Below, piece after piece: positions 40,735-48,794 of a DNA stretch of 64,000 nt; within the stretch, counting starts at the first letter, position 1; every line of letters begins with the position of its first letter. The notes below the pieces were generated by a model. That model was given only the letters and a program-made list of their open reading frames with translations, made no database searches and was not told where the DNA came from. Made by a program: the position numbers and the translations under genes. This DNA comes from Chloroflexota bacterium (lineage in GTDB: Bacteria; Chloroflexota; Anaerolineae; UBA2200): positions 1 to 64,000 of the forward strand of contig JAUWJD010000014.1 of the NCBI GenBank assembly GCA_030607875.1, read 5' to 3'.

Positions 40735-42162
40735 TCACCCTCCAGGTTGGTCGTCGAACTTGTAAGCCCGTTTGACCAGGCGGTAGGCCATGTCCACCAT
40801 CATCTCACGGGCGTCGTCCATGTCCACAATACCCCGCAGCACCAGTCCGGCGATCCAATTGGCGCTGGCGCGACGCCACACATCGTGCCGGGCCGGGATC
40901 GAAGGGAAGGAACGCGTGTCATCGTTAAAGCCCACAGTATTGTAAAGCCCTGCTGTCTCAATCACATTGTGGAAATAGCGCTGCATCCCGTTCAGGCTGT
41001 CGTGGAACCACCACGGCGGGCCAAGTTTCATAGCGGGATAGTGACCTGCCAGTGGAGCCAGCTCACGGGAGTAGGTGGACTCGTCCAGAGTAAAGGCGAT
41101 GAAGGTCAAGCGAGGGTCGTTGCCATACTTGTTCAGCAATGGCCGCAGATTGCAGGTGAACTCAGCCTGAATGGGGATGTCGCAGCCCATGTCGGGGCCA
41201 CAGGCGTCAAAAAGCATCTGGTTGTGGTTGCGATAGGAGCCAAAATGCACCTGCATCACCAGTCCATCCTCGATGCTCATCCGCGCGCTTTCCATCAACA
41301 TGTGGCCGAAGAAACGGGCGGCGTCTTCCGCCGTGGCCTGGCCGCTCAGCGCACGCTGGAAGATCTGCTCCGCCTGACGCGGGGACAGCTCGCCGGTGGC
41401 CAGCGTGGTTCCGTCGCTGTCGGTAGCAACCGCCCCCAGCGACTTGAAAAAGGCCCGCCGCTCTTCCAGTGCCCGGATCAAGGACGGGTAAGAGTGGACG
41501 TCCCCCCCGGTCAGCTCGCTCAACTTGTCCACGTGTTGGCGCCAGCCAGGCCGCAGAAGATGGACGACGTCATCAGGGCGAAAGGTGGGCCGGATGTCCC
41601 CTCCCCAGCCAGATGAGCGGATGGCCTGATGGTCGTTCAGCGCATCGGTCGCAAAGTCAGTGGTGCACAGCACCTCAATATTAAAGCGCTCAAACAGGGC
41701 GCGAGGGCGAAATTCCGGCGAGGCCAGCTTCTCCACCATCTGGTCATAGATATGCTGGGCCGTTGCCCCGGTGAGCTTCTCTTCAATGCCAAAGACTATC
41801 TTGAACATGTAGGCCAGCCAAATGCCGGTCGGCGTGCCTCGGAAAAGGTAAAAATGGTCGGCAAAAGTCTGCCAGATCTTGCGCTGATCCTGCTCGCCCG
41901 CCCCCTTGGGCACGCCCAACGCCCCCAACGGGATGCCCTGGGAGTAGCACATGCGAAAGATGTAGTGGTCTGGGATGATGAGCAGTTCGACCGGAGTGCC
42001 GAAAGTGGCCTGCGCATCGGCAAAGAGGCTGGGGTCCACGTGCCCGTGGGGGCTGATGATGGGCAGGCCAGCGACCGACTGGTACAGTTCCCGTGCAAAA
42101 CGCCGCTGTGTCGGGTTGGGGTGAAAGAAACGCTCTTCAGGTAGATGCCACTGTTGTGTCAT
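40735..42162 (-). CDS. uxaC: Uronate isomerase
   Basis: A 475-aa amidohydrolase-fold isomerase. AAGGAGG precedes the ATG of MTQQWHLPEE; the frame upstream of this is not conserved. The metal-binding ISPHGHVDPSLFA (His39, His41) and the family segment ARRDDVW-like RHDVWRRASANWIAGLVLRG near the end are typical, as is AGHYPAMKLGPPWWFHDSLN. It converts D-glucuronate to D-fructuronate and D-galacturonate to D-tagaturonate, with a divalent metal. Length agrees with the family. It is directly upstream of UxaE and within the inositol/uronate cluster. Confidence 0.92.
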   Translation of the reverse strand: MTQQWHLPEERFFHPNPTQRRFARELYQSVAGLPIISPHGHVDPSLFADAQATFGTPVELLIIPDHYIFRMCYSQGIPLGALGVPKGAGEQDQRKIWQTFADHFYLFRGTPTGIWLAYMFKIVFGIEEKLTGATAQHIYDQMVEKLASPEFRPRALFERFNIEVLCTTDFATDALNDHQAIRSSGWGGDIRPTFRPDDVVHLLRPGWRQHVDKLSELTGGDVHSYPSLIRALEERRAFFKSLGAVATDSDGTTLATGELSPRQAEQIFQRALSGQATAEDAARFFGHMLMESARMSIEDGLVMQVHFGSYRNHNQMLFDACGPDMGCDIPIQAEFTCNLRPLLNKYGNDPRLTFIAFTLDESTYSRELAPLAGHYPAMKLGPPWWFHDSLNGMQRYFHNVIETAGLYNTVGFNDDTRSFPSIPARHDVWRRASANWIAGLVLRGIVDMDDAREMMVDMAYRLVKRAYKFDDQPGG

Positions 42163-42301
42163 CAGCCTCCTTCCAACTCTCCATTGTTCGATCATGCAGT
42201 AGCCAAGGATTAGTGGCCAAGCCAAGTGGCTCAGATCGAAAAGCCCCCTCAGGGGCTCCAGCCGCCGAGTCGGCCCGAACAGCGTGCAGGTGCCACTGCA
42301 C

Positions 42302-43162
42302 TCACGGTGACGGATCCTCGCGCAGTGCGGTGACAGTGCCGCAACCCTGTTGCCCTGGCCAGATCTGGCGCAGGTAGGCAATGCTTCGCTCGGCCGAGGT
42401 GTCCGCATCGGGCAGAGGCAGAAATTCGCCCGAGACAAAGCCCAAATAACCAGTGGCAAAGAGGGCCTCCAGGATAGACTCGAAATTCAGGTGCCCCGCG
42501 CCAGGATACCAGCGGTTGGAGTCGGCCACGTGAAAGTGAAAGATGCAGTCGCCGCAGGCACGGATGCTGTCCTCAATGAGCGGTTCCTCGATGTTCATGT
42601 GGAACGTATCCAGCAGCAGGCCCAGGTTGCCGGCGCCCACGCGCTCGATGAGCTTCAGCCCATCGGAGACAGTGTGGATCAGGTCAGTTTCGTAACGATT
42701 GAGCGGCTCCAGCGCAAAGCGCACTCCCGCTGGGGCAGCCGCGGCTGTGCATTCCTGGAGCGCCCCGATGAGGTAGGTCATAGACTGCTCGTGAGTCTGC
42801 CCTCTTGGCGTGATGCCCCGAATCAGCCCCACAATGATGACCGCGTTGAGCTGCGCAGCCAGCGGGATGTGACTCTCGATCCGCCCGATGGCAGCGGCAC
42901 GCACGGCGGGGTCGTCGCTAGTGAAAGACAACCCTTCTTCGCCCCAGGCCTGGCCGGTGCCGATGGCAGGAACCGCTAGACCATGTGTGGACACAACGCG
43001 CTGCAGTTCATCGGCCTCCACAAGCCAGGGGTCGCGAATGGCAAGTTCAACGCCCTCATAGCCCCAGTCCGCGATCTTGGCAATGTTGGCGCTCAAGTCA
43101 CCCTTGAAAGCCACCGCTTCGAATTGGGCAGCATGGGGCGATAGTACAATGCTCGTTCTCAT
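42302..43162 (-). CDS. iolO: Sugar epimerase/isomerase, probable 5-dehydro-L-gluconate epimerase
   Basis: A 286-aa TIM-barrel (AP_endonuc_2) protein. Metal ligands: Glu in FALEPLNRYE, Asp/His in LLLDTFHMN, His in FHFHVADSNRWYPG and Glu in VSGEFLPLPD. The start MRTSIVLSPH follows AGGTG; further upstream is the palindromic element. In Thermotoga maritima the IolO protein (TM0416) of this fold turns 5-dehydro-L-gluconate into D-tagaturonate. The place between IolN and UxaC/UxaE argues for the same step. The fold is sure; the reaction is inferred from context. Confidence 0.75.
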   Translation of the reverse strand: MRTSIVLSPHAAQFEAVAFKGDLSANIAKIADWGYEGVELAIRDPWLVEADELQRVVSTHGLAVPAIGTGQAWGEEGLSFTSDDPAVRAAAIGRIESHIPLAAQLNAVIIVGLIRGITPRGQTHEQSMTYLIGALQECTAAAAPAGVRFALEPLNRYETDLIHTVSDGLKLIERVGAGNLGLLLDTFHMNIEEPLIEDSIRACGDCIFHFHVADSNRWYPGAGHLNFESILEALFATGYLGFVSGEFLPLPDADTSAERSIAYLRQIWPGQQGCGTVTALREDPSP

Positions 43163-43180
43163 CGGCACCTGCTCACAGAG

Positions 43181-43265
43181 TACTGCATGAATCGCTGAAC
43201 CCAAATGGCCCTTCTTCTGCCATGATTCAGTGAGATACGTTTAGCCATCGGTGCACGAAGCAGCA
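43181..43265. repeat. Palindromic TACTGC/GCAGYA element, copy D
   Basis: An 85-bp copy, AGAGTACTGC at the left and GTGCACGAAGCAGCA at the right, with inner segments matching copy E (CAAATGG, TGAGATACGTTTAGC). It lies just upstream of the iolO start. Confidence 0.7.
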
Positions 43266-43285
43266 GGGCTACGGGCAACAGACTG

Positions 43286-43345
43286 CTCCCCCCCCCTTAC
43301 CCGTCACCCACCACCCGCCACCCACCACCCACTACCCACGACCCA
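43286..43345 (-). repeat. G-rich repeat, possible G-quadruplex, after iolN
   Basis: On the minus strand the text right after the stop is a run of GGGTGG/GGGTAG/GGGTGGC units with more than eight G-triplets. It lies on the RNA-like strand of the iolN transcript. A second such array follows the znuA-like gene at 56525-56574. Confidence 0.65.
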
Positions 43346-44464
43346 TCACCCGTTCCCCTGCCCAATCCGCGGCAGGCCATACACCGGCTTCCAGCCTTCG
43401 CTCAGTGGTTCGCGCAGGTAGGGCTCCATCTCCTCCGCCGTGCGCAAGGTTACCTCCTCCACCGGTGGTACGGTCCCCGCTGGGAAGGCCTCCAGGATCT
43501 GGTCGTTGAGCAGCGTCAGGTAGCGCAGGATGGCCGCGACGGGCCGCTTGGCCTTCTCAGCCGCACCGTGTGTGGACTTGCCGACCACGCCCTCTGGCGT
43601 GGCTGCAATCTCGATGGCAAAGTGGCCCTCGCCCTCTGACCAACGGCTGGGCCGCCCGAAGGGATCGACCGACTTGTCAAAGTGGCCGTCCGGCAGGTAG
43701 CTTTTGCCCTCGGTGTCCACGGCATAGGCCATGTCCACCATCTCTGGGTGAAACAGCAGCCCCAGCGAGGTCTCTGACTCATCGGCGTGCACAAAGTTGG
43801 TGTCCAATTGGCCGCCCTTTGCGGTGGTGCGGAAGAACTCCCGCACCGCGCGGTGCCAGTCAATGACGCGGAAGATGCCGGGGAGTTGGTAGCGCTTCTG
43901 GAACTGCTGGATCACCGCTTCGAGCACCCACAACTGCCCGTGGTTGTTGATAATGATCTGCTTGCGGAAGCCGTCGTTCCACAGTCCCAGCATCACATCA
44001 ATCATCAACTCGCGTACCACGTTCTCCCTCACGATGGTGGTGCCAGGCATCCCCAGGTGGTGGTAAGGATGCGCGCCGTACATCAGCGGCGGCAGCGCCA
44101 GGTTGACCGGCGCGCCGCGCCTGGCAGTGTAGCGGCGCACGCCTTCCACGATCTGGCTGACGTAGAGCGTATCGGATGCGCTCGGCAGGTGCTGCCCGTG
44201 AAGCTCAGTGCTGCCAACGGGGATCAAGACGATGTCGTTCTTGCGCCGGTTTGCCTCGACTTGATGGCGCACCGTGGTTTGGATGTAGGAACCAGGCTTG
44301 CCCCACTCAACTGGTGAAGGGACGCCATACTCGGCCAGGATGGCGTCAATCTCCTCGTCGCTGGCGTCCCATACCTTTTTCTTGAGCCGGCCGACAGTGT
44401 TGTCCTCAAAGAACAGATCCGGTTGGTCTGTGGCCAGCAATCCTTGTGGCAACTTGTTTGACAT
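43346..44464 (-). CDS. iolN: Creatininase-fold hydrolase, probable 3-dehydro-scyllo-inosose hydrolase
   Basis: A 372-aa protein of the creatininase family. Metal-binding residues are in GSTELHGQHLPSASDTL (Glu87, His89, Asp98), NNHGQLW and HADESETS. The tail DKSVDPFGRPSRWSEGEGHF and the start VESNxxExGxPxSYIQTT-like SPVEWGKPGSYIQTT match, from memory, IolN of Thermotoga maritima (TM0413). That enzyme opens 3-dehydro-scyllo-inosose to 5-dehydro-L-gluconate. AAAGGAG precedes the ATG. IolM lies upstream and IolO downstream on the same strand, as the pathway requires. Confidence 0.82.
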   Translation of the reverse strand: MSNKLPQGLLATDQPDLFFEDNTVGRLKKKVWDASDEEIDAILAEYGVPSPVEWGKPGSYIQTTVRHQVEANRRKNDIVLIPVGSTELHGQHLPSASDTLYVSQIVEGVRRYTARRGAPVNLALPPLMYGAHPYHHLGMPGTTIVRENVVRELMIDVMLGLWNDGFRKQIIINNHGQLWVLEAVIQQFQKRYQLPGIFRVIDWHRAVREFFRTTAKGGQLDTNFVHADESETSLGLLFHPEMVDMAYAVDTEGKSYLPDGHFDKSVDPFGRPSRWSEGEGHFAIEIAATPEGVVGKSTHGAAEKAKRPVAAILRYLTLLNDQILEAFPAGTVPPVEEVTLRTAEEMEPYLREPLSEGWKPVYGLPRIGQGNG

Positions 44465-44590
44465 GCTGCACTCCTTTGGTCTTCTCGTCTTGTGCCCTCA
44501 GCATGGCCCGGGGCAGTTCAGCCCTCCCCGGCGTGAGGGCATTCATCAATCCGCTTAATCCGCTGACTCTCACGTTGGGCTTTCGATTCC

Positions 44591-45748
44591 CTAGCTGGGT
44601 TTGACCAGGATCTTTCCATCGGCCCGCGCAGTGGCCCTGGCAATGGCATCAACAGTCTGCTCGAGCCCGTAACGAGCAGTGATGATGGGGCTCAGGTCGA
44701 GCCGCCCAGAGGCTACCAGGCGAATAACGTTGGGAAAGGTCTCGTGCCCCGAATGCCCCTGCGCACCAAAGGCCTGAGCCCGGCGCACCTGGAAAGCTTC
44801 CAGGTACATGGGCACTCGCTGGGCCGCCCGCCCAATCTGCACGATCTTGCCGTTGATAGCCAGAGCCTTTTCCATCTCCGGCACAGTCAGTTGAGGGGCA
44901 CCAGCGGCTTCCACCATGAAGTCGAACCCCTCACCCTTGCTTAGCTCCATCAGAATCTCGGCGGGTTCAACCTCCCGGGGGTCATACACATAATCTGCGC
45001 CGACCTTCTCGGCCAGCTCGAGGCGCTGCGGAGATAGCTCAAATGAGACGATGGTGCTCGCGCCGGCCGCCTTGGCCAGGCCTGCGGCAGCCAGGCCGAT
45101 TGGGCCTGCGCCAAAGATGGCGACGTAGTGTCCTGGGCGGAAGCCACCCGCTCGCTCGAACATGGCATTGTAGGACACGCAGATTGGCTCAGAGAGAGCA
45201 GCTACCTCATAAGCCTTTGCCTCGTCGCCAAAACGCTCGGCGATGGCATCAATCTTCCAGCAGAACTTTTCGTCCACCGCAATCAGGCTGGCAAAGGCCC
45301 CGGGGATGGTGAACCCTAGCTCCTCCAGGTTGGTACAGTGGTTGGGGTAGCCGTTGCGACAGGGGATACAGCGCCCGCACCAAATCATCTCCTCCGCCGT
45401 TACCATGTCACCGACCTTGAGGATCTCGACCTCCTCTCCCACTTCTGCCACCTGGCCAGAGAATTCATGCCCCAGAATGGTGGGAAACTTGGTCAGACCT
45501 GGATACAGGATATAGTCGTCGTCATCGGTCTCGAGAAAGTGCATGTCAGAGCCGCAGACGCCGCATGCCCGTACCTCGATCAACACATCCTTGGGTCCAA
45601 GCTGGGGATCGGGCCACTCGCGCACCTCCAGCTTGGGATGACGCCCCACGCTGCTGCCGCTGATGGCCTTGCCAGTCTTCTTCTCCCAGTCAGAAACGAC
45701 ATAGTCTGGCTTGGGTTCCCAGACTGCATCAAGTACTAGTCCCCTCAT
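44591..45748 (-). CDS. iolM: Zn-dependent dehydrogenase, probable scyllo-inosose 3-dehydrogenase
   Basis: A 385-aa medium-chain dehydrogenase. Catalytic zinc: Cys65 (CGVCGSD) and His94-Glu95 (GHEFSG). Structural zinc: Cys124, Cys127, Cys130 and Cys138. Rossmann motif GAGPIGLAAAG near 215. The long N-terminus (VLDAVWEPKPDY, WEKKTGKAISG) and FLETDDDDYILYPGLTKFP are not general MDR features but match IolM of Thermotoga maritima (TM0412), which oxidises scyllo-inosose at C3. GGAGG precedes the ATG. Together with IolN and IolO it gives three successive steps of the inositol route. Confidence 0.83.
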   Translation of the reverse strand: MRGLVLDAVWEPKPDYVVSDWEKKTGKAISGSSVGRHPKLEVREWPDPQLGPKDVLIEVRACGVCGSDMHFLETDDDDYILYPGLTKFPTILGHEFSGQVAEVGEEVEILKVGDMVTAEEMIWCGRCIPCRNGYPNHCTNLEELGFTIPGAFASLIAVDEKFCWKIDAIAERFGDEAKAYEVAALSEPICVSYNAMFERAGGFRPGHYVAIFGAGPIGLAAAGLAKAAGASTIVSFELSPQRLELAEKVGADYVYDPREVEPAEILMELSKGEGFDFMVEAAGAPQLTVPEMEKALAINGKIVQIGRAAQRVPMYLEAFQVRRAQAFGAQGHSGHETFPNVIRLVASGRLDLSPIITARYGLEQTVDAIARATARADGKILVKPS

Positions 45749-45784
45749 CCGATTAGCCTCCTTGCTACGATTTGTGTTTTGGGT

Positions 45785-46672
45785 CTATTTTCCCATTCCG
45801 TGTGTCCTTGCCATTCTGGCCAAGCCCCTGAAAGGCCCAGGAGCCTCCATCTTCAGCGAAGCGACCAGCGCTGCAAAGCGGCACGCTTCTTCGGGCGACG
45901 CGGTCAGCCGCTTGGCCAGGTAGGCAGCGAAACAAGTGTCCCCCCTGCCCGTCCTGCCCCGTATCTCTCGCGGCGTGAAAGGCGCTTCATAGTGCGCGCC
46001 GTCGGCGTACACCAGCACCCCGCCTGCCTGCGTAAGCACGATCTCTTGGGCACCGTAGTCAGCCAGTGCTTTGGTAGCTGCCCTGGCGTTGGCCTGGCCG
46101 GTCAGAACCTCCGCCTCGGCGCTGTCCACCTTGAGAAAGTCAACCAGGGGCAGCCCCTCTTCCTTCTGCGGCCAGTCCTTGAATACCAGGTCGTCCCCTT
46201 CCCGCACCCTGACGAAACCCTGGGCGTCCAGGGCGATGCGGCCTCTGCCCGACAGGGCGCGCACGAATGCCAGGTCCACCTCTCCGGCCATGATAGGCCC
46301 GATCAACCACACCTCCGCCGCGATGTCAGGCACGTCTTCGAGGCGGAAGGGTCCCGCAAAGCCCAGCGGCCTGGTGCGGCGGCGATCCATGTCCTCGGTG
46401 AAGTAGGTGTTCTCAATGCCCGAGGTTTGCGGCGCTGCCTGGCTAAAGACCAGGATTCCTTCCTCCTTCAGCTCGTCAAGGCGGGGGAAATCTACCTTCG
46501 CCAGCCGGGTCACCACGGCCACGCGCAGCCCCAGTCGCCGCATGGCGATGGCGCCGTAGTAGACCGAGCCTCCGGAAGCGACCTCCTCTTGGCCGCGAAA
46601 GACGATGCGGTCCTTGGCGAAATGGCCGATCACGACGATGTCAACGGCAGTGCTGTCGCTTTGTTTAGACAC
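45785..46672 (-). CDS. PfkB-family carbohydrate kinase
   Basis: A 295-aa ribokinase-like protein with a GTG start after GGGAG. N-terminal VVIGHFAKDRIVF is the substrate-side strand. SGGSVYYGAIAMRRLGL is the Gly-rich first signature. The second signature and catalytic Asp are in GRTGRGDTCFAAY (Asp of GRGD). It ends 37 bases before iolM. Thermotoga maritima keeps a PfkB kinase (TM0415) in its inositol operon. This gene and the paralogue at 47888 could do the same job, with inositol or a 2-keto-3-deoxy acid as substrate. The acceptor is unknown. Confidence 0.82.
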   Translation of the reverse strand: MSKQSDSTAVDIVVIGHFAKDRIVFRGQEEVASGGSVYYGAIAMRRLGLRVAVVTRLAKVDFPRLDELKEEGILVFSQAAPQTSGIENTYFTEDMDRRRTRPLGFAGPFRLEDVPDIAAEVWLIGPIMAGEVDLAFVRALSGRGRIALDAQGFVRVREGDDLVFKDWPQKEEGLPLVDFLKVDSAEAEVLTGQANARAATKALADYGAQEIVLTQAGGVLVYADGAHYEAPFTPREIRGRTGRGDTCFAAYLAKRLTASPEEACRFAALVASLKMEAPGPFRGLARMARTHGMGK

Positions 46673-46716
46673 GATGTCTCCCGATCTGGGCTAAGAGCTA
46701 AGAGAGAGCCAAGGAT

Positions 46717-47057
46717 TGAAGGGCAAGGATTGAAATCCCTGCCTGAGATTGACAAGCCCCCTCAGGGGCTTGAACAGCGTACTACCAGTGCCTGAGGGCA
46801 CTTTTCAGTCTCAGCCGGCGAATTCATTCGTCGGCCCAAGGGCTGGACCAGCGCAGTCCCAGTGCCTGAGGGCACTTTTCAGCCTCCGCCGGTGAATTCA
46901 TTCATCGGCCCAGTGCCTGCGGGCTATGTCTCGCGACGAAGGAGTGAGGCACTTTTCAGTCTCAGCCAGCGAATTTATTCGTTGGCCTCTCTCAGCTCAG
47001 CCGGTTCTCAGCCGGTCCCCTCGCGGCGGGATGAACGACGAATTCATTTGTCGGCCC
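46717..47057. repeat. REP cluster left of the IS200-type transposase
   Basis: It has about four units of about 75 bp: AGTGCC/GGCACT hairpin (AGTGCCTGAGGGCACTT), then GCCGGCGAATTCATTCGTC. It opens with AGGATTGAAATCCCTG and AAGCCCCCTCAGGGGCTTG and closes with CCATGTCTCGCGACG-type sequence. It directly abuts the transposase stop. Confidence 0.85.
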
Positions 47058-47498
47058 TCACGCCTGCCGGCGCTTGCGCTCCTGTGGTCCCAGATTCCAA
47101 TTGCTGCTCTCTTCCCACTCGCCAATGACAGTGGCCTCAGCATGATGCTTTTTCTGGCCCCTCACATAGGCAGCAACGCGCGGCACATCCTGCTCAGACA
47201 CCGAGAACACGCCGTACCCCTCTTGCCACTGAAACGGGCGCTTGAACTCGAGGCCAATAAAGCGTGAACTGCTTCCCTTGAGCTGTTTCACGAATTCGGC
47301 GGGTGAGATCGCCGGCCGCACCGCTGCCAGTACGTGCACATGATCCTCTGTGCCACCCATGACGAAAAAAGGCACATACATCTTGTTGGCTTCGGCGTGT
47401 AGAAAGCGATATACGTTCTGTTCGATGTCCGCGGTCAACAGCAGCGCGCGGTTCTTGGTTGTCCAGATGAAATGGTAGAACAGCCGCCAGTGAGCCAT
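47058..47498 (-). CDS. IS200/RAYT-like Y1 transposase
   Basis: A 146-aa HUH transposase. HUH motif GTEDHVHVLAAV (His53, His55). Catalytic Tyr111 in VAAYVRGQKKHH. The fold-defining FVKQLKGSSSRF and WQEGYGVFSVSEQDVPR are typical of the IS200/IS605 TnpA family. The protein is complete. It sits between two matching REP clusters (46717-47057 and 47547-47900), and no TnpB is present. So it either is a RAYT-like domesticated form or an IS200-type element that uses these hairpins. It separates the two PfkB kinase genes. Confidence 0.85.
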   Translation of the reverse strand: MAHWRLFYHFIWTTKNRALLLTADIEQNVYRFLHAEANKMYVPFFVMGGTEDHVHVLAAVRPAISPAEFVKQLKGSSSRFIGLEFKRPFQWQEGYGVFSVSEQDVPRVAAYVRGQKKHHAEATVIGEWEESSNWNLGPQERKRRQA

Positions 47499-47546
47499 TT
47501 GCTTTGTCCTCTGCCTGATGTAGATGTAGTCGATGTAGCCAAATAG

Positions 47547-47900
47547 CCGAGGATTGAAATCCCTGGCTCAAACTGAGAAGCCCCTTCAGGGGCTGGCACA
47601 GCTCCGTGTGAGTGCCTGAGGGCACTTCTCACCTTCAGCCGGCGAATTCATTCGTCGGCCCAGGGGCTTGAACAGCGCAGTCCCAGTGCCTGAGGGCACT
47701 TCTCAGCCTCAGCCGGTGAATTCATTCATCGGCCCAGGGGCTTGAACAGCGCGCTACCAGTGCCTGAGGGCACTTCTCGCTTTCAGCCGGCGAATTCATT
47801 CGTCGGCCCAGGGCCATGTCTCGCGACGAAGGAGTGAGGCACTTCTCAGCCTCAGCCGGTCCCGTCGTGGCGGGATGAACGACGAATTCATTCATCGGCT
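47547..47900. repeat. REP cluster right of the IS200-type transposase
   Basis: The same units and the same order as the left cluster, from AGGATTGAAATCCCTGG to GGCGGGATGAACGACG. It is a direct, not inverted, duplicate. Its last unit runs into the second PfkB gene and supplies that gene's final codons and stop (GCCGATGAATGA). Confidence 0.85.
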
Positions 47901-48790
47901 CTGCTATACTCCCTCCAAATCAGCTCCTCGACCTCGCCAATCTCCCGGCGGAACGGGCCCTCGGCCTCCATCTTGAGGCTAGCTACCGCCGCTGCCCAGA
48001 CCGTGGCCTCAGCCGGAGGCGCTGCCAGCCTCCGCGCCATGTAGGCAGAGATGGTGGTATCGCCTCGACCACTGCGCCCGACCAGCTTGCGCGGGAACCA
48101 GCCCGCCTGGTGAAATTGGCCATCGGCATAGACCAGCAGGCCGTCGCGATGGGTCAGCACCACCTCGCCGGGGCCCAAGTCAGCGATCATCTGTGCCGCG
48201 ACCCAAATGTCGGACTCGCCGGTCAGCAACTCGGCTTCCACGGCATCGGTCTTGAGCACGTCGAGGTGGGCCAGTACCTGCTCCTTCTGCGGCCACGCTT
48301 CGGCCACCAGCACCCCGTCGTGGTTCACCCGCAGAAAGCTCTGAATGTCAGCGGCGAGCAGAGCGTCCTTCACCACCAGCCCTTTGATCACATCCAGGCC
48401 GACCTCATCGCGCATTGACGCGCCGATGAGAAAGGCCCGCGCTTGCACCTCTTGCACTTCTGCCGGCGTAAACGGCCCAGCAGTGGAGGTGACATGGAGG
48501 GTGCGCTGATCCACGTCGGAAGTGGGATAGACCAGGCGCAGGCAAGTGGATTCAGGCGTCACTGTGGCAAACACGCCCACACCCAGCCGCCGCAGATCCT
48601 CCACCACGTAAAAGTCTTCCTCCGCCAGGCGGGTGACCACCGCTGCCCGCAGGCCCATCCTGGCGGCGACGTTAGCGCCGTAATTGCAAGCCCCGCCATC
48701 CACGATCCGCGTGCCAGAGGCAGAGACGATGGTGTCTTTGGTGTAGTGGCCCACAAAGGCGATGTCGTAGAACGTCACGCGCTTGACCAT
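47888..48790 (-). CDS. PfkB-family carbohydrate kinase, paralogue
   Basis: A 300-aa kinase. It has FVGHYTKDTIVSASGTRIVD at the N-terminus, the Gly-rich DGGACNYGANVAARMG and catalytic GRSGRGDTTISAYMARRL. It is clearly related to the kinase at 45785 but diverged. It begins four bases after the ABC ATPase stop, so translation is coupled to the transporter. Its C-terminus (RADE) overlaps the REP cluster. A link to the same sugar as the transporter is likely. The acceptor is not known. Confidence 0.82.
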   Translation of the reverse strand: MVKRVTFYDIAFVGHYTKDTIVSASGTRIVDGGACNYGANVAARMGLRAAVVTRLAEEDFYVVEDLRRLGVGVFATVTPESTCLRLVYPTSDVDQRTLHVTSTAGPFTPAEVQEVQARAFLIGASMRDEVGLDVIKGLVVKDALLAADIQSFLRVNHDGVLVAEAWPQKEQVLAHLDVLKTDAVEAELLTGESDIWVAAQMIADLGPGEVVLTHRDGLLVYADGQFHQAGWFPRKLVGRSGRGDTTISAYMARRLAAPPAEATVWAAAVASLKMEAEGPFRREIGEVEELIWREYSRADE

Positions 48791-48794
48791 GATG

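Noticed and set aside
39517-41616. 699-codon plus-strand open frame
   Set aside because: It lies antisense to uxaE and uxaC, whose products are recognised family members. GC-rich codon bias creates long open antisense frames.
46717-47900. CRISPR array
   Set aside because: Repeats are composite hairpins of about 75 bp with no spacers of even length, and they flank a transposase.
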